This document shows positions 8,303-15,183 of a DNA stretch of 16,720 nucleotides, in pieces. The position numbers and the translations under genes were made by a program. How positions within the stretch are numbered: position 1 is the first letter of the stretch; every line of letters starts with the position of its first letter. Under the pieces are notes generated by a model that did no database searches, was not told where the DNA came from, and saw only the letters and a program-made list of their open reading frames with translations. The DNA comes from Gammaproteobacteria bacterium (GTDB lineage Bacteria; Pseudomonadota; Gammaproteobacteria; GCA-001735895): positions 1 to 16,720 of the forward strand of contig JANTFY010000022.1 in assembly GCA_024763185.1 (NCBI GenBank), read 5' to 3'.

Positions 8303-9280
8303 TTACAGGGCATTGAGTTTTTGCATGGCGCCAAACAGTCCCAGGTGTTGTTTGACGATAATGCGAATAGGGATATCTTTAACGTAATCCCTGAACCGGC
8401 CCTTGTCTTCAAAGCGTGTTCTTAAATCGCTGTTTTCAATAAAGTCGATAAAGCGGGGTGCTATGCCGCCGGCTATATACACGCCACCTCTGGCGCCGGT
8501 GAGCAGAGCCTGGTTGCCAGCGGTTGATCCCAATACCTGGCAGAACATGGAAAGGGCTTCCACGGCCAGGTAATTTTCGGCGTTGATGGCGGCGCGGGTA
8601 ATTTCCTGTTCACTATGATAGTCAGGATTGGCTCCTTCCAGGTCACATAAAGCCAGATAGATATTCACTATTCCGGCGCCGGATAAAAGGCGTTCAACCG
8701 ACACCCTTTCAAAGCGTTTACGTAACTCGTTAAAGACATCAATTTCACGAGAATTTACCGCTGCGAAATCGATGTGGCCACCTTCTCCCTCAATAACCCT
8801 AATGCCATCCTGGTCATTCAGCAGGGTGCTGACACCGAGACCGGTGCCGGGTCCAAGAATGGCAATGGGTGCGTTGGGCTGCGGCTTGTGCCCACCAATC
8901 TGGTGCCATTCAAAAGGTTTCAGCGCCGGAATGGAATAGGCCACCGCGCTAAAGTCGTTGATGATATGTACCGGATGTTGTTGCAGGGCTTCGGACAGTT
9001 GAGAACGCGTGAAGATCCAGTGGCTGTTGGTAAGGTCGATAGTTTCCTGATCCACCGGGCAGGCCAGGGCCAGGCAGGTGGCCTGGGGTAATGGCTTCCA
9101 TTCACCCAGTTTTTGGATATGCGCGAGCACATGTTGCAGTGCAGCCAAAAAAGTCGGGTGATCGGCCACGCTTAATACAATAACGTTCTTCAACTCGTTG
9201 CTTTGCAAATCCTGTATGGCGAAGCGTGCGTTAGTGCCACCAATGTCGGCAACAAGATTCCAGGCTTTAAGATCGGACAT
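8303..9280 (-). CDS. glk: Glucokinase (ATP-dependent, bacterial Glk type)
   Basis: Phosphorylates glucose to glucose-6-phosphate with ATP in the cytoplasm, feeding glycolysis or related routes. Read from ATG 9280 the protein has 325 residues, close to the 321 of E. coli Glk. The frame stays open a further 33 codons upstream, but that stretch lies inside the preceding gene and is not Glk-like. Visible signatures are the N-terminal phosphate loop VADIGGTNARFA (10-21), catalytic Asp109 in IINDFSAVAYSIPAL, the glycine loop ILGPGTGLGVS, the sugar-site segment EGEGGHIDFA, and the C-terminal GGVYIAGGIAPRFI and FEDKGRF blocks. No key block is missing. It is the last gene of a tight minus-strand group, starting 20 bases after the PDZ-protein stop, so it is probably co-transcribed with the PDZ and ChaN-PDZ genes. 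The ribosome binding site is weak. Confidence 0.97.
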   Translation of the reverse strand: MSDLKAWNLVADIGGTNARFAIQDLQSNELKNVIVLSVADHPTFLAALQHVLAHIQKLGEWKPLPQATCLALACPVDQETIDLTNSHWIFTRSQLSEALQQHPVHIINDFSAVAYSIPALKPFEWHQIGGHKPQPNAPIAILGPGTGLGVSTLLNDQDGIRVIEGEGGHIDFAAVNSREIDVFNELRKRFERVSVERLLSGAGIVNIYLALCDLEGANPDYHSEQEITRAAINAENYLAVEALSMFCQVLGSTAGNQALLTGARGGVYIAGGIAPRFIDFIENSDLRTRFEDKGRFRDYVKDIPIRIIVKQHLGLFGAMQKLNAL

Positions 9281-9300
9281 GGTAATACCCGTTTCGTCGG

Positions 9301-10215
9301 CTACTGTCTCTGGTTCCAGCCTGGTGCGTCGGGATAGAAATGGAATTGCCAGGGAGGCGCCGGGCGGGAACCTCTCCATGGATCGCTACCATAGCGATCG
9401 AAATAATAGGGATCACGGAAAAAAGGGTGATCGAAGGGGTTTCGCTTAAATAGCGGATGATCAAAAAAATCATTATCAAGGCCAAAATGTTTCAAGTCGG
9501 GCAACCTGCCGGGTTTCAAGTTTAGGGCTTGCAGCAATGCCTGTTTCTTGGCGTCGGGCAATTCCTTTAACTGTTCTATCTGTTCGATGATTTCGTGTTT
9601 TTTACCTTCAAAGGTAAAGGTTTTTATTTCATCGGATTGATCCTTGAAACTGACCTTGGCACGGTAACGCCCGTCTGGCAGTGTTTTGACTTCAACCGTT
9701 TCAAACATATCCCAGGCCATGGCCGGGTCGGGTATTTTTTGTAACGGAGGAATACGCTGCGGATAGGGTGGCCTGGCCGGGTAAGGTGGCTGACGATAGG
9801 TTTGCGCCAGTGTTCTTTTTTTTGCAGAGCTTATTTGTGGCTTAAGGGTTTTAACCTGGCCCTGCTGGATGACCTGTATTTCTGCCGTAGTACCGGCCGG
9901 GGAATAATAGACCAGGCTGGACAGTTGTTCGGCATTGTACAGCTTCTGGCCGTTATAACTTAACAGCACATCAAACGGCGCTATACCGGCCTGGGCCGCC
10001 GGCGATTGGGGTTCGACCCTCTCTACCATCAGGCCCTCTCCGTCAGGGGTATGCGGTGCCAGTTGAGCTTTTAATGAGGGCGGTACAGGACCCACCCAGA
10101 CACCTAACCAGCCTGGCTGTTTCTGTTGATCCATTGCGCCCGGATTTGAGCTGACCGCCAACGCGGGAAAAGCCAGGAATACCAATAGACCCAGTACTAA
10201 ACGTTTAATTGACAT
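9301..10215 (-). CDS. Exported PDZ-domain protein with a proline- and aromatic-rich tail
   Basis: A 304-residue protein from ATG 10215; an in-frame GTG at 10230 is possible, but a good Shine-Dalgarno (TGGAGA) sits seven bases before the ATG. Residues 1-20 form a signal peptide ending FPALA, so the protein should be periplasmic. One PDZ domain spans about 35-128 (MVERVEPQSPAAQAGIAPFD, then LLSYNGQKLY), resembling the PDZ domains of HtrA/DegP proteins, but no protease domain is attached. After it come a Pro-rich linker (PPYPARPPYPQRIPP), a stretch around 165-240 of unknown fold with Lys/Glu-rich character, and a C-terminal tail dense in Phe, Pro, Asp and Tyr (DHPLFKRNPFDHPFF). It lies between the ChaN-PDZ gene (15 bases upstream) and glk (20 bases downstream). 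It probably binds peptide ends of envelope proteins; the partner is unknown. Confidence 0.88.
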   Translation of the reverse strand: MSIKRLVLGLLVFLAFPALAVSSNPGAMDQQKQPGWLGVWVGPVPPSLKAQLAPHTPDGEGLMVERVEPQSPAAQAGIAPFDVLLSYNGQKLYNAEQLSSLVYYSPAGTTAEIQVIQQGQVKTLKPQISSAKKRTLAQTYRQPPYPARPPYPQRIPPLQKIPDPAMAWDMFETVEVKTLPDGRYRAKVSFKDQSDEIKTFTFEGKKHEIIEQIEQLKELPDAKKQALLQALNLKPGRLPDLKHFGLDNDFFDHPLFKRNPFDHPFFRDPYYFDRYGSDPWRGSRPAPPWQFHFYPDAPGWNQRQ

Positions 10216-10230
10216 GAGTTTTCTCCACAC

Positions 10231-11346
10231 TTATTTGAGTATGACTTCATAACTATGGTTTTCATTGCCATAAAGCAAGCCCTTTCGCCTTACTTCTACC
10301 TCAACGGTTTCATCAACCGGCTTATTCATCAGGGCGTATCGTATATCAAAATAGCTGTTGATTTCATGGTCATCAATACGAATGATACGGTCATTTTTTT
10401 TAAGCCCTGCTTTTTCAGCGCCACTGTCTTTTAAAAAACCGTTAATGCCCGGGGGGGACTGATTACTATCGAGGAACACGCCCAGTTTTCCGCTCGCTGG
10501 TAGTTTTTGGGGCTCGGACATAATGACGTAATCACCCATGTCTGCACTCACGGGTGCTTCTCCCGCGGCATTGATCACGCTGCTTTGGCTGACTTTTATG
10601 CGGCGTTGTAACCGGTCCGGTATGCCCGAACCGTAAATGATGTGGCCTGAACCGGCCAAGATAACCAGGTGTCCATCAGCGTTCTGCTTTAGCCATTCTG
10701 CGGCCCTGGCAGCCATGCTTTCATCCCATAGCAGTTGAATCTCCATGAAGGTTTCAAATTCCTTTTCTTCGGCATGCGGATGCTGCATGAAGATTTCATG
10801 AAGGCGTTCTCGATAGGCCTGATTTCCACGGTCGATAGTGTTGGGAAGCTGATTTTTTTGCGCTTCGTTGAGGCTTTCAATGCCGCCGCTTTTTATCGCA
10901 TTGGTGATGTCCCTATCGATATTCAGGGCAATCAATGGGATGCCATGTTCACGTGCAAAATGAAATATCGGTTGGTACAGGCGATAGTCATAGCCCCAGC
11001 GTTCGAAGTATTCGGTTTTTTCGAGCATGGCCTTTTCATCAATGCGGCCCTGGATAAAGTCATCCAATACCGCCTGGAAGGGTTGTTGAATAAATTCCAG
11101 GCCTATGGCCAGTTGCGGGTATCGATTTTGCTGGCTTTCGATGATGGCCAGCTGGTTCAAATGGTGATCGTAGCGGTCATGGGTTTCACTCACGTAAACA
11201 ACCCGGCTGGGGGCGATTTTTTCCAGCAACTGGTTCGGTTGCATCAAGCGGGAGAGGTCGATAACGGAAGATTGAGAGATGCCGGCGGCCTGAACCACTC
11301 CCAGATGTGCTAAAAACAAAATGCTGAAGATAACTCTTAAAAACAC
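10231..11346 (-). CDS. ChaN-family (haem-binding/TIKI-like) domain fused to a C-terminal PDZ domain
   Basis: A 371-residue exported protein. The start is GTG at 11346, supported by a strong AGGAG six bases upstream. Residues 1-20 are a signal peptide (cleavage after VQA); there is no lipobox Cys, unlike ChaN itself. Residues about 45-265 match the ChaN / Cofac_haem_bdg family: VYVSETHDRYDHHLNQL at 50-66 with the acidic-His-Asp motif, LAIGLEF, ERWGYDYRLYQPIFHFA, and GSGHIIYGSGIPDRL near the end. Related family members bind haem or belong to the EreA/ChaN/TIKI hydrolase-like superfamily. Residues about 283-371 form a PDZ domain (GVFLDSNQSPPGINGFLKDS, then RIIRIDDHEINSYFDIRYAL). It is the first gene of the probable operon with the second PDZ protein and glk. 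Whether it binds haem or acts on a substrate cannot be told from the sequence. Confidence 0.88.
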   Translation of the reverse strand: MFLRVIFSILFLAHLGVVQAAGISQSSVIDLSRLMQPNQLLEKIAPSRVVYVSETHDRYDHHLNQLAIIESQQNRYPQLAIGLEFIQQPFQAVLDDFIQGRIDEKAMLEKTEYFERWGYDYRLYQPIFHFAREHGIPLIALNIDRDITNAIKSGGIESLNEAQKNQLPNTIDRGNQAYRERLHEIFMQHPHAEEKEFETFMEIQLLWDESMAARAAEWLKQNADGHLVILAGSGHIIYGSGIPDRLQRRIKVSQSSVINAAGEAPVSADMGDYVIMSEPQKLPASGKLGVFLDSNQSPPGINGFLKDSGAEKAGLKKNDRIIRIDDHEINSYFDIRYALMNKPVDETVEVEVRRKGLLYGNENHSYEVILK

Positions 11347-11638
11347 CTACGACTCCTGCTTTAATTGAATCCTGACCGTTTTACCAAACGTTCGCAGATA
11401 CATTGCTCGACAACCCTAACACGATTGCTCGCGCATTAAGAGACTGGAATTGTACGCTAAGTTCCAAATGGAATGGTTTGATTTGATGCTACGGTTAACC
11501 TGAATTAACAGGAACCCGGCTTGTGACTTATTACATTGGACTTAAGCACGCAGTCCAATTAGTCTTGTCTCAATCTGCAGCCAGGGGGAAGTCCATCTGG
11601 TTGCGGAGTATTCTAATTCATACCACAGGAACAAACAT
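11347..11638. promoter_or_regulatory. Divergent intergenic region, ChaN-PDZ operon / EF-hand gene
   Basis: These 292 bases separate two divergent genes and must hold the promoter of the minus-strand operon and of the EF-hand gene. TACAAT on the minus strand (11449-11454) is a good -10 but lacks a matching -35. The clearest structure is the inverted repeat at 11535-11559. Ribosome binding sites are clear on both sides: AGGAG before 11346, and AGGA before 11639. Confidence 0.55.
11535..11559. promoter_or_regulatory. 8+8 bp inverted repeat, candidate operator or hairpin
   Basis: ATTGGACT and AGTCCAAT are perfect inverted arms separated by nine bases (11543-11551). It lies 80 bases before the EF-hand start and about 190 before the ChaN-PDZ start. 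There is no T tract, so it is not an obvious terminator. It could be a regulator site or an mRNA leader hairpin for the EF-hand gene. Confidence 0.4.
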
Positions 11639-11875
11639 ATGAAATTATCTCAATTGACTCTTACGGCTTGTGCGGCAATGCTGGTTTCAGGTGCGGCGCT
11701 TGCTGAACCCAAAGCATTCGACAAGGTTGATGCTAATGGCGATGGCATGATAAACACGGCTGAATTTGCCAATAGCGGTGTTGAAGGCCAGACTCTGGCG
11801 AAGCTGGATAAAGATGGTAACGGCAGCCTGAATGAGGATGAGTACTCGGTAGTTCTGGAAGAAGAGTGCGAATAA
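11639..11875 (+). CDS. Small exported EF-hand calcium-binding protein
   Basis: A 78-residue protein with an AGGA ribosome binding site eight bases before the ATG. Residues 1-22 form a signal peptide ending GAALA. The mature part carries two canonical EF-hand loops: DANGDGMINTAE at 31-42 and DKDGNGSLNEDE at 57-68. Both have the acidic or polar ligands at positions 1, 3 and 5, Gly at 6 and Glu at 12, so a two-site calcium-binding pair is expected in the periplasm or outside the cell. One Cys (C77) sits two residues from the C-terminus. Cys11 in LTAC could mimic a lipobox, but the hydrophobic stretch continues past it, so cleavage after A22 is preferred. It is monocistronic, with its own terminator directly downstream. 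It could act as a calcium buffer or sensor or as a partner of calcium-dependent repeat proteins; its role is unknown. Confidence 0.9.
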   Translation: MKLSQLTLTACAAMLVSGAALAEPKAFDKVDANGDGMINTAEFANSGVEGQTLAKLDKDGNGSLNEDEYSVVLEEECE

Positions 11876-11925
11876 GGTTAAATCAAACCAGGTTTGTAGG
11901 TTGAAACCTGAGTCGATACAAAAAA

Positions 11926-11957
11926 GCCCTGAAAGTAACTTTCAGGGCTTTTTTTTT
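11926..11957. terminator. Strong bidirectional intrinsic terminator
   Basis: The stem GCCCTGAAAG (11926-11935) pairs perfectly with CTTTCAGGGC (11939-11948) around a TAA loop and is followed by nine T. Six A precede the stem, so the minus strand also has a hairpin plus T run. It ends the EF-hand gene on the plus strand and the GGDEF-EAL gene on the minus strand, whose stop lies 11 bases beyond. Confidence 0.95.
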
Positions 11958-11967
11958 GCCAGCGACT

Positions 11968-14961
11968 TCATGATCGCAGTTGGATGACATTGTCAGACGA
12001 ATTGATGAAAGGTTGAGGTTTCCGGATGATTTCCAATAATTCTTCATAGGCAACCGGTTTGCTTAACAGGTAACCCTGGATTTCATCACAACCAAAGTCA
12101 TTCAGCAGAGACAATTGATCATTGTCTTCAACACCTTCAGCCACGACTTTCAGGTCCAGCGAGTGCGCCATCGTGATCAGGGTTTTGACAATTTCTTTGT
12201 CATTAGGATCCTGACAGATGTCTTTAACAAAGGAACGATCGATTTTAAGACAGTTTAATGGCAGGTTTTTGAGGTAGTTCAACGAGCTGTAACCGGTACC
12301 GAAATCATCAATGGCTATGGGTATGCCGCGTGTGTTCAATCGCTTCAGAGACTCTGTTGCCAGTTTAATATTGTCGATCAGGGTGGTTTCGGTGACCTCA
12401 ATTTCAAACAGGCGTGGTGGAATGTCATATTTTTCCAGGGCACTGAAAATCTTGTGCACCAAATCGGGTTGAATAAGCTGTACCGAGGACAGGTTGATGG
12501 CTAGCTTACAGTCGTTGATTCCTTGTGAAAGCAAATGTTTTATCTGCCTGCAGGCCTCTTCGATAACCCAATCGCCAATTTGAATGACGAGTTTGCGCTC
12601 TTCTGCAAAATCAATAAATTCGTAGGGTGAAAGCAGGCCGCGTTGCGGGTGTTGCCATCGAATCAGGGCCTCGGCGCCGATAATCGTGCCTTTGTTGATA
12701 TTCAGTTTTGGCTGGTAAAGAAGCTTCCACTGTTGTTCTTTAATGGCACTGCGCAGTTCTTTTTCCAGGGTCAGGTGTTTGACCGAAATTTCCTGCATGT
12801 GGGCATCGAAGAAACGATAATTCAATGAAGAGGGTTGTTGTTTGCAGTGTTTTTTTGCCGTTATCGCATGGTTTAGCAATTCTTCTACTGAACTCGCGTC
12901 CGTGGGGTACAGGCTGATACCAATCTGTGCTCTCAAATGAATGGTATTTTGTTCTATTTCGAAGGGGTCTTCGGTTGAATCCAGCAATCTCTTGATGGCC
13001 CAGGTAACCTGTTCCTGCTTATCAAGATCCGTTAAAAGTATGGCAAATTCATCACCGGCAAAGCGGGATACACTCAATCGACTGACACCATCAGCTTTGC
13101 GAAAAGTCTGGTTCAAGCGTTCCGAAAATTGCTGAAGTAACTTGTCACCGATGGCACGCCCTAAACTGGTATTGATCTGGCTGAACATTTCAATATCAAT
13201 CACCAGTACAGCCGCCAGCTGGTCATGCCGGTATCCACGTTCTATAGCCTGATGAACCCGGTCGTAAAACAACACCTGATTGGGCAGTCCTGTCAGGGCA
13301 TCATAATTCTGGTGATACTCCAGATCAGCAGAAGCGGTAGATGCAATTTCTTCCAGCACGTTGATGCGGGTGATCAGTTCGTCAACAGCCCCAGCATCCG
13401 CGGCGTTATCATCAATTGGTTTATCAACAATATGCGCCGTTTTTCCGGCATCGGGTTCCCATCGAACGACCTTGTTTCGTCCTGACTCCTTGGCGATATA
13501 TAAGGCTTCATCAGCAAAGTTATTCAATTCTTCGGGGGATTCAGGTTTATCGTGCAGATTGGCAATACCCAGGCTGGCCGTGACCCTGGGACCATTTTCA
13601 TAATGCTTTGCTGAGTCATTCTTGATTTTAAGCCGAATACGTTCAGCTGTTTTTATAGCCACCTCTTCGCTCATGCCGGGCAACACCAGGCAAAATTCTT
13701 CACCGCCATAACGTGCGACCAGGTCTTCCGCACGGGTATTGGATTTAAGTATATCCGCCAGCATTACGATAACTTCATCACCGACCGAGTGACCGAAGTT
13801 ATCGTTAACGGCTTTAAAATGATCGATATCCACCATGATGCATGAAAGCTCGGTACCTGCCTCTTTTGCCTGTTGGAAAAGGGTTTCAAACTGCTCCGAG
13901 AAGGCGCGACGGTTCAGACAACCGGTGAGTGGGTCGCGGGTGGCCAGGTAACTGAGCTCCTTGTTTTGCTGTTTCACCTGGAACTGGGTTTTCTGCAGTT
14001 GATCGACTATGCCTTTGAGGTCGGTATTACGTTGTTCCAGTTCAGAAATATCATCCAGGGTGATCAACACCCCTTGCAACTTGTCTCCATCTCCCAGAAT
14101 AGGCGAGGCATTCATGGCGAATTTAATCGATTCGTTTTTGGATATTTTATACATCAGCTGGGCGCCGATGGCACTTTTGCCGGTTTCTATGACCTTAACC
14201 CAGGGCAGTTCCTTCCCGGATTTTTTTGCGGAGATACTTTTCCATTTTAATTCTGAAGCCTTGATGCCCATCAGGGATGTCGCACTGATGCCAATCTTGT
14301 CGCAGAAGGCCTTGTTGGCCAGCAATATCTGTTCGTTTTCATCCACAATCATGACGCCTTCAGCGAGCGTATCGAAAGCCGCATTGACACGTTCGGGGAT
14401 GACTGCAGAAGGATCGAGCTGGCGCAGAGTTCTGAGCATAAAAACCAGGAATACCGCGAAGCCAATGACCGATATGAAAGCGATCAGTTTGAATATGGCC
14501 TGGCTGAAAAAGCCGGTAAAGGTTTCGCCTTTTAATTCCTTGAACCTTAATTCAACATTGCCCCACAGCTCTCCACGTTGGAGTATGGGCACAAATACAT
14601 GGCTGGTGGTTGATTGATCATCTTTATAGTCCCCCCAGTATTCTTCGTGATTGGCGGATTTAAAAATAAGATTGCCAGAGGATAGGCGTAACCCCGCAGA
14701 AAGAATATCCGGGTTTCGTTTAACGATAAAACGAATCAGCTTTTGAATTTTTTTAATATCCTGGTCAGGCACCAGTACTGACATCTGCATTGCAAGCGAT
14801 TCACTGATACGGGTACGGGATTCGATCAGAAATTCATTTTCCTGCGGCGTAAAACCGAGCATTTCAGCACTGAGCAGGATACAGGCCGTCAGCAACACCA
14901 GCGCAAAACTGATACGCATGGCCGGGAAGATGATGCCGAATGATTTTTTCAATTTGCTCAT
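11968..14961 (-). CDS. Membrane PAS-GGDEF-GGDEF-EAL cyclic-di-GMP protein
   Basis: A 997-residue protein read from ATG 14961. Membrane helices at about 16-34 and 157-177 enclose a periplasmic sensor region (about 35-155) of no recognised family. A PAS domain (about 192-310) and a short coiled coil follow. The first GGDEF domain (about 337-502) has an intact GGEEF at 419-423 and an inhibitory-site RAED at 410-413. A second GGDEF domain (about 548-720) carries the variant AGDEF at 635-639. The EAL domain (about 728-980) keeps the known catalytic and metal-binding residues: E764 of EALIRW, N823, E855 of EIEVTE, D885-D886 of IDDFGTGYSS, K906, E942 of AEGVE and Q962. It should therefore be able both to make and to break down cyclic di-GMP. 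The frame is open to an ATG at 15126, but that 55-residue extension reads through a dispersed repeat. It lies downstream of the large repeat protein in the same direction, and upstream of a terminator. Confidence 0.94.
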   Translation of the reverse strand: MSKLKKSFGIIFPAMRISFALVLLTACILLSAEMLGFTPQENEFLIESRTRISESLAMQMSVLVPDQDIKKIQKLIRFIVKRNPDILSAGLRLSSGNLIFKSANHEEYWGDYKDDQSTTSHVFVPILQRGELWGNVELRFKELKGETFTGFFSQAIFKLIAFISVIGFAVFLVFMLRTLRQLDPSAVIPERVNAAFDTLAEGVMIVDENEQILLANKAFCDKIGISATSLMGIKASELKWKSISAKKSGKELPWVKVIETGKSAIGAQLMYKISKNESIKFAMNASPILGDGDKLQGVLITLDDISELEQRNTDLKGIVDQLQKTQFQVKQQNKELSYLATRDPLTGCLNRRAFSEQFETLFQQAKEAGTELSCIMVDIDHFKAVNDNFGHSVGDEVIVMLADILKSNTRAEDLVARYGGEEFCLVLPGMSEEVAIKTAERIRLKIKNDSAKHYENGPRVTASLGIANLHDKPESPEELNNFADEALYIAKESGRNKVVRWEPDAGKTAHIVDKPIDDNAADAGAVDELITRINVLEEIASTASADLEYHQNYDALTGLPNQVLFYDRVHQAIERGYRHDQLAAVLVIDIEMFSQINTSLGRAIGDKLLQQFSERLNQTFRKADGVSRLSVSRFAGDEFAILLTDLDKQEQVTWAIKRLLDSTEDPFEIEQNTIHLRAQIGISLYPTDASSVEELLNHAITAKKHCKQQPSSLNYRFFDAHMQEISVKHLTLEKELRSAIKEQQWKLLYQPKLNINKGTIIGAEALIRWQHPQRGLLSPYEFIDFAEERKLVIQIGDWVIEEACRQIKHLLSQGINDCKLAINLSSVQLIQPDLVHKIFSALEKYDIPPRLFEIEVTETTLIDNIKLATESLKRLNTRGIPIAIDDFGTGYSSLNYLKNLPLNCLKIDRSFVKDICQDPNDKEIVKTLITMAHSLDLKVVAEGVEDNDQLSLLNDFGCDEIQGYLLSKPVAYEELLEIIRKPQPFINSSDNVIQLRS

Positions 14962-15024
14962 TGCCAATTTAATCGTTATTAAAATTTGCTGGTTTTCCAG
15001 TGGCCCTGGATTAATTCGATATAT

Positions 15025-15110
15025 GTCATTGCGAGGAGCTACAGAGACGTGGCAATCTTTAGGCTTGTTTATAACTGTTTGCAGATTGCCGCGCTGTCGC
15101 TCGCAATGAC
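15025..15110. repeat. Dispersed-type inverted-repeat element (REP/MITE-like)
   Basis: The element has nested inverted arms: outer GTCATTGCGAG (15025-15035) against CTCGCAATGAC (15100-15110), and inner GGCAATCT (15051-15058) against AGATTGCC (15083-15090), around a centre of about 24 bases. From memory, the GTCATTGCGAG...GGCAATCT pattern matches a type of short palindromic repeat scattered in many bacterial genomes. It encodes no protein. It sits between the repeat-protein stop and the GGDEF-EAL start and could fold into a long hairpin in the leader of that mRNA. Confidence 0.75.
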
Positions 15111-15147
15111 CCAGTAGAGGCGCCATAAGTAAGAACCACCAAAATAA

Positions 15148-15175
15148 AGTATAGACCCGAACCGGCAGTTATCAA
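15148..15175 (-). promoter_or_regulatory. Candidate sigma-70 promoter for the GGDEF-EAL gene
   Basis: Read on the minus strand, TTGATA (15175-15170) and TATACT (15153-15148) are separated by 16 bases, each close to the sigma-70 consensus. Transcription would start near 15141. The leader to the ATG at 14961 would then be about 180 bases long and include the inverted-repeat element; the alternative ATG at 15126 would have a leader of only about 15 bases. Confidence 0.45.
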
Positions 15176-15183
15176 TTAAATGC

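Noticed and set aside
9281..9379. Upstream extension of glucokinase to an ATG at 9379
   Set aside because: The extra 33 codons lie inside the PDZ gene, and the Glk family starts at the VADIGGTN region shortly after ATG 9280.
10735..11313. Plus-strand open frame of 192 codons
   Set aside because: It lies wholly antisense to the well-supported ChaN-PDZ gene, lacks a ribosome binding site and has no recognisable domain.
11639..11675. LTAC at residues 8-11 of the EF-hand protein as a lipobox
   Set aside because: The hydrophobic stretch continues well beyond this Cys to a normal signal-peptidase site after A22.
14009..14617. Plus-strand open frame of 202 codons
   Set aside because: Antisense to the PAS and first GGDEF region of the large cyclic-di-GMP protein; its composition is that of a shadow frame.
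11968..14961. LapD-type degenerate receptor
   Set aside because: LapD has non-catalytic GGDEF and EAL domains; here GGEEF and all main EAL residues are intact, and there are two GGDEF domains.
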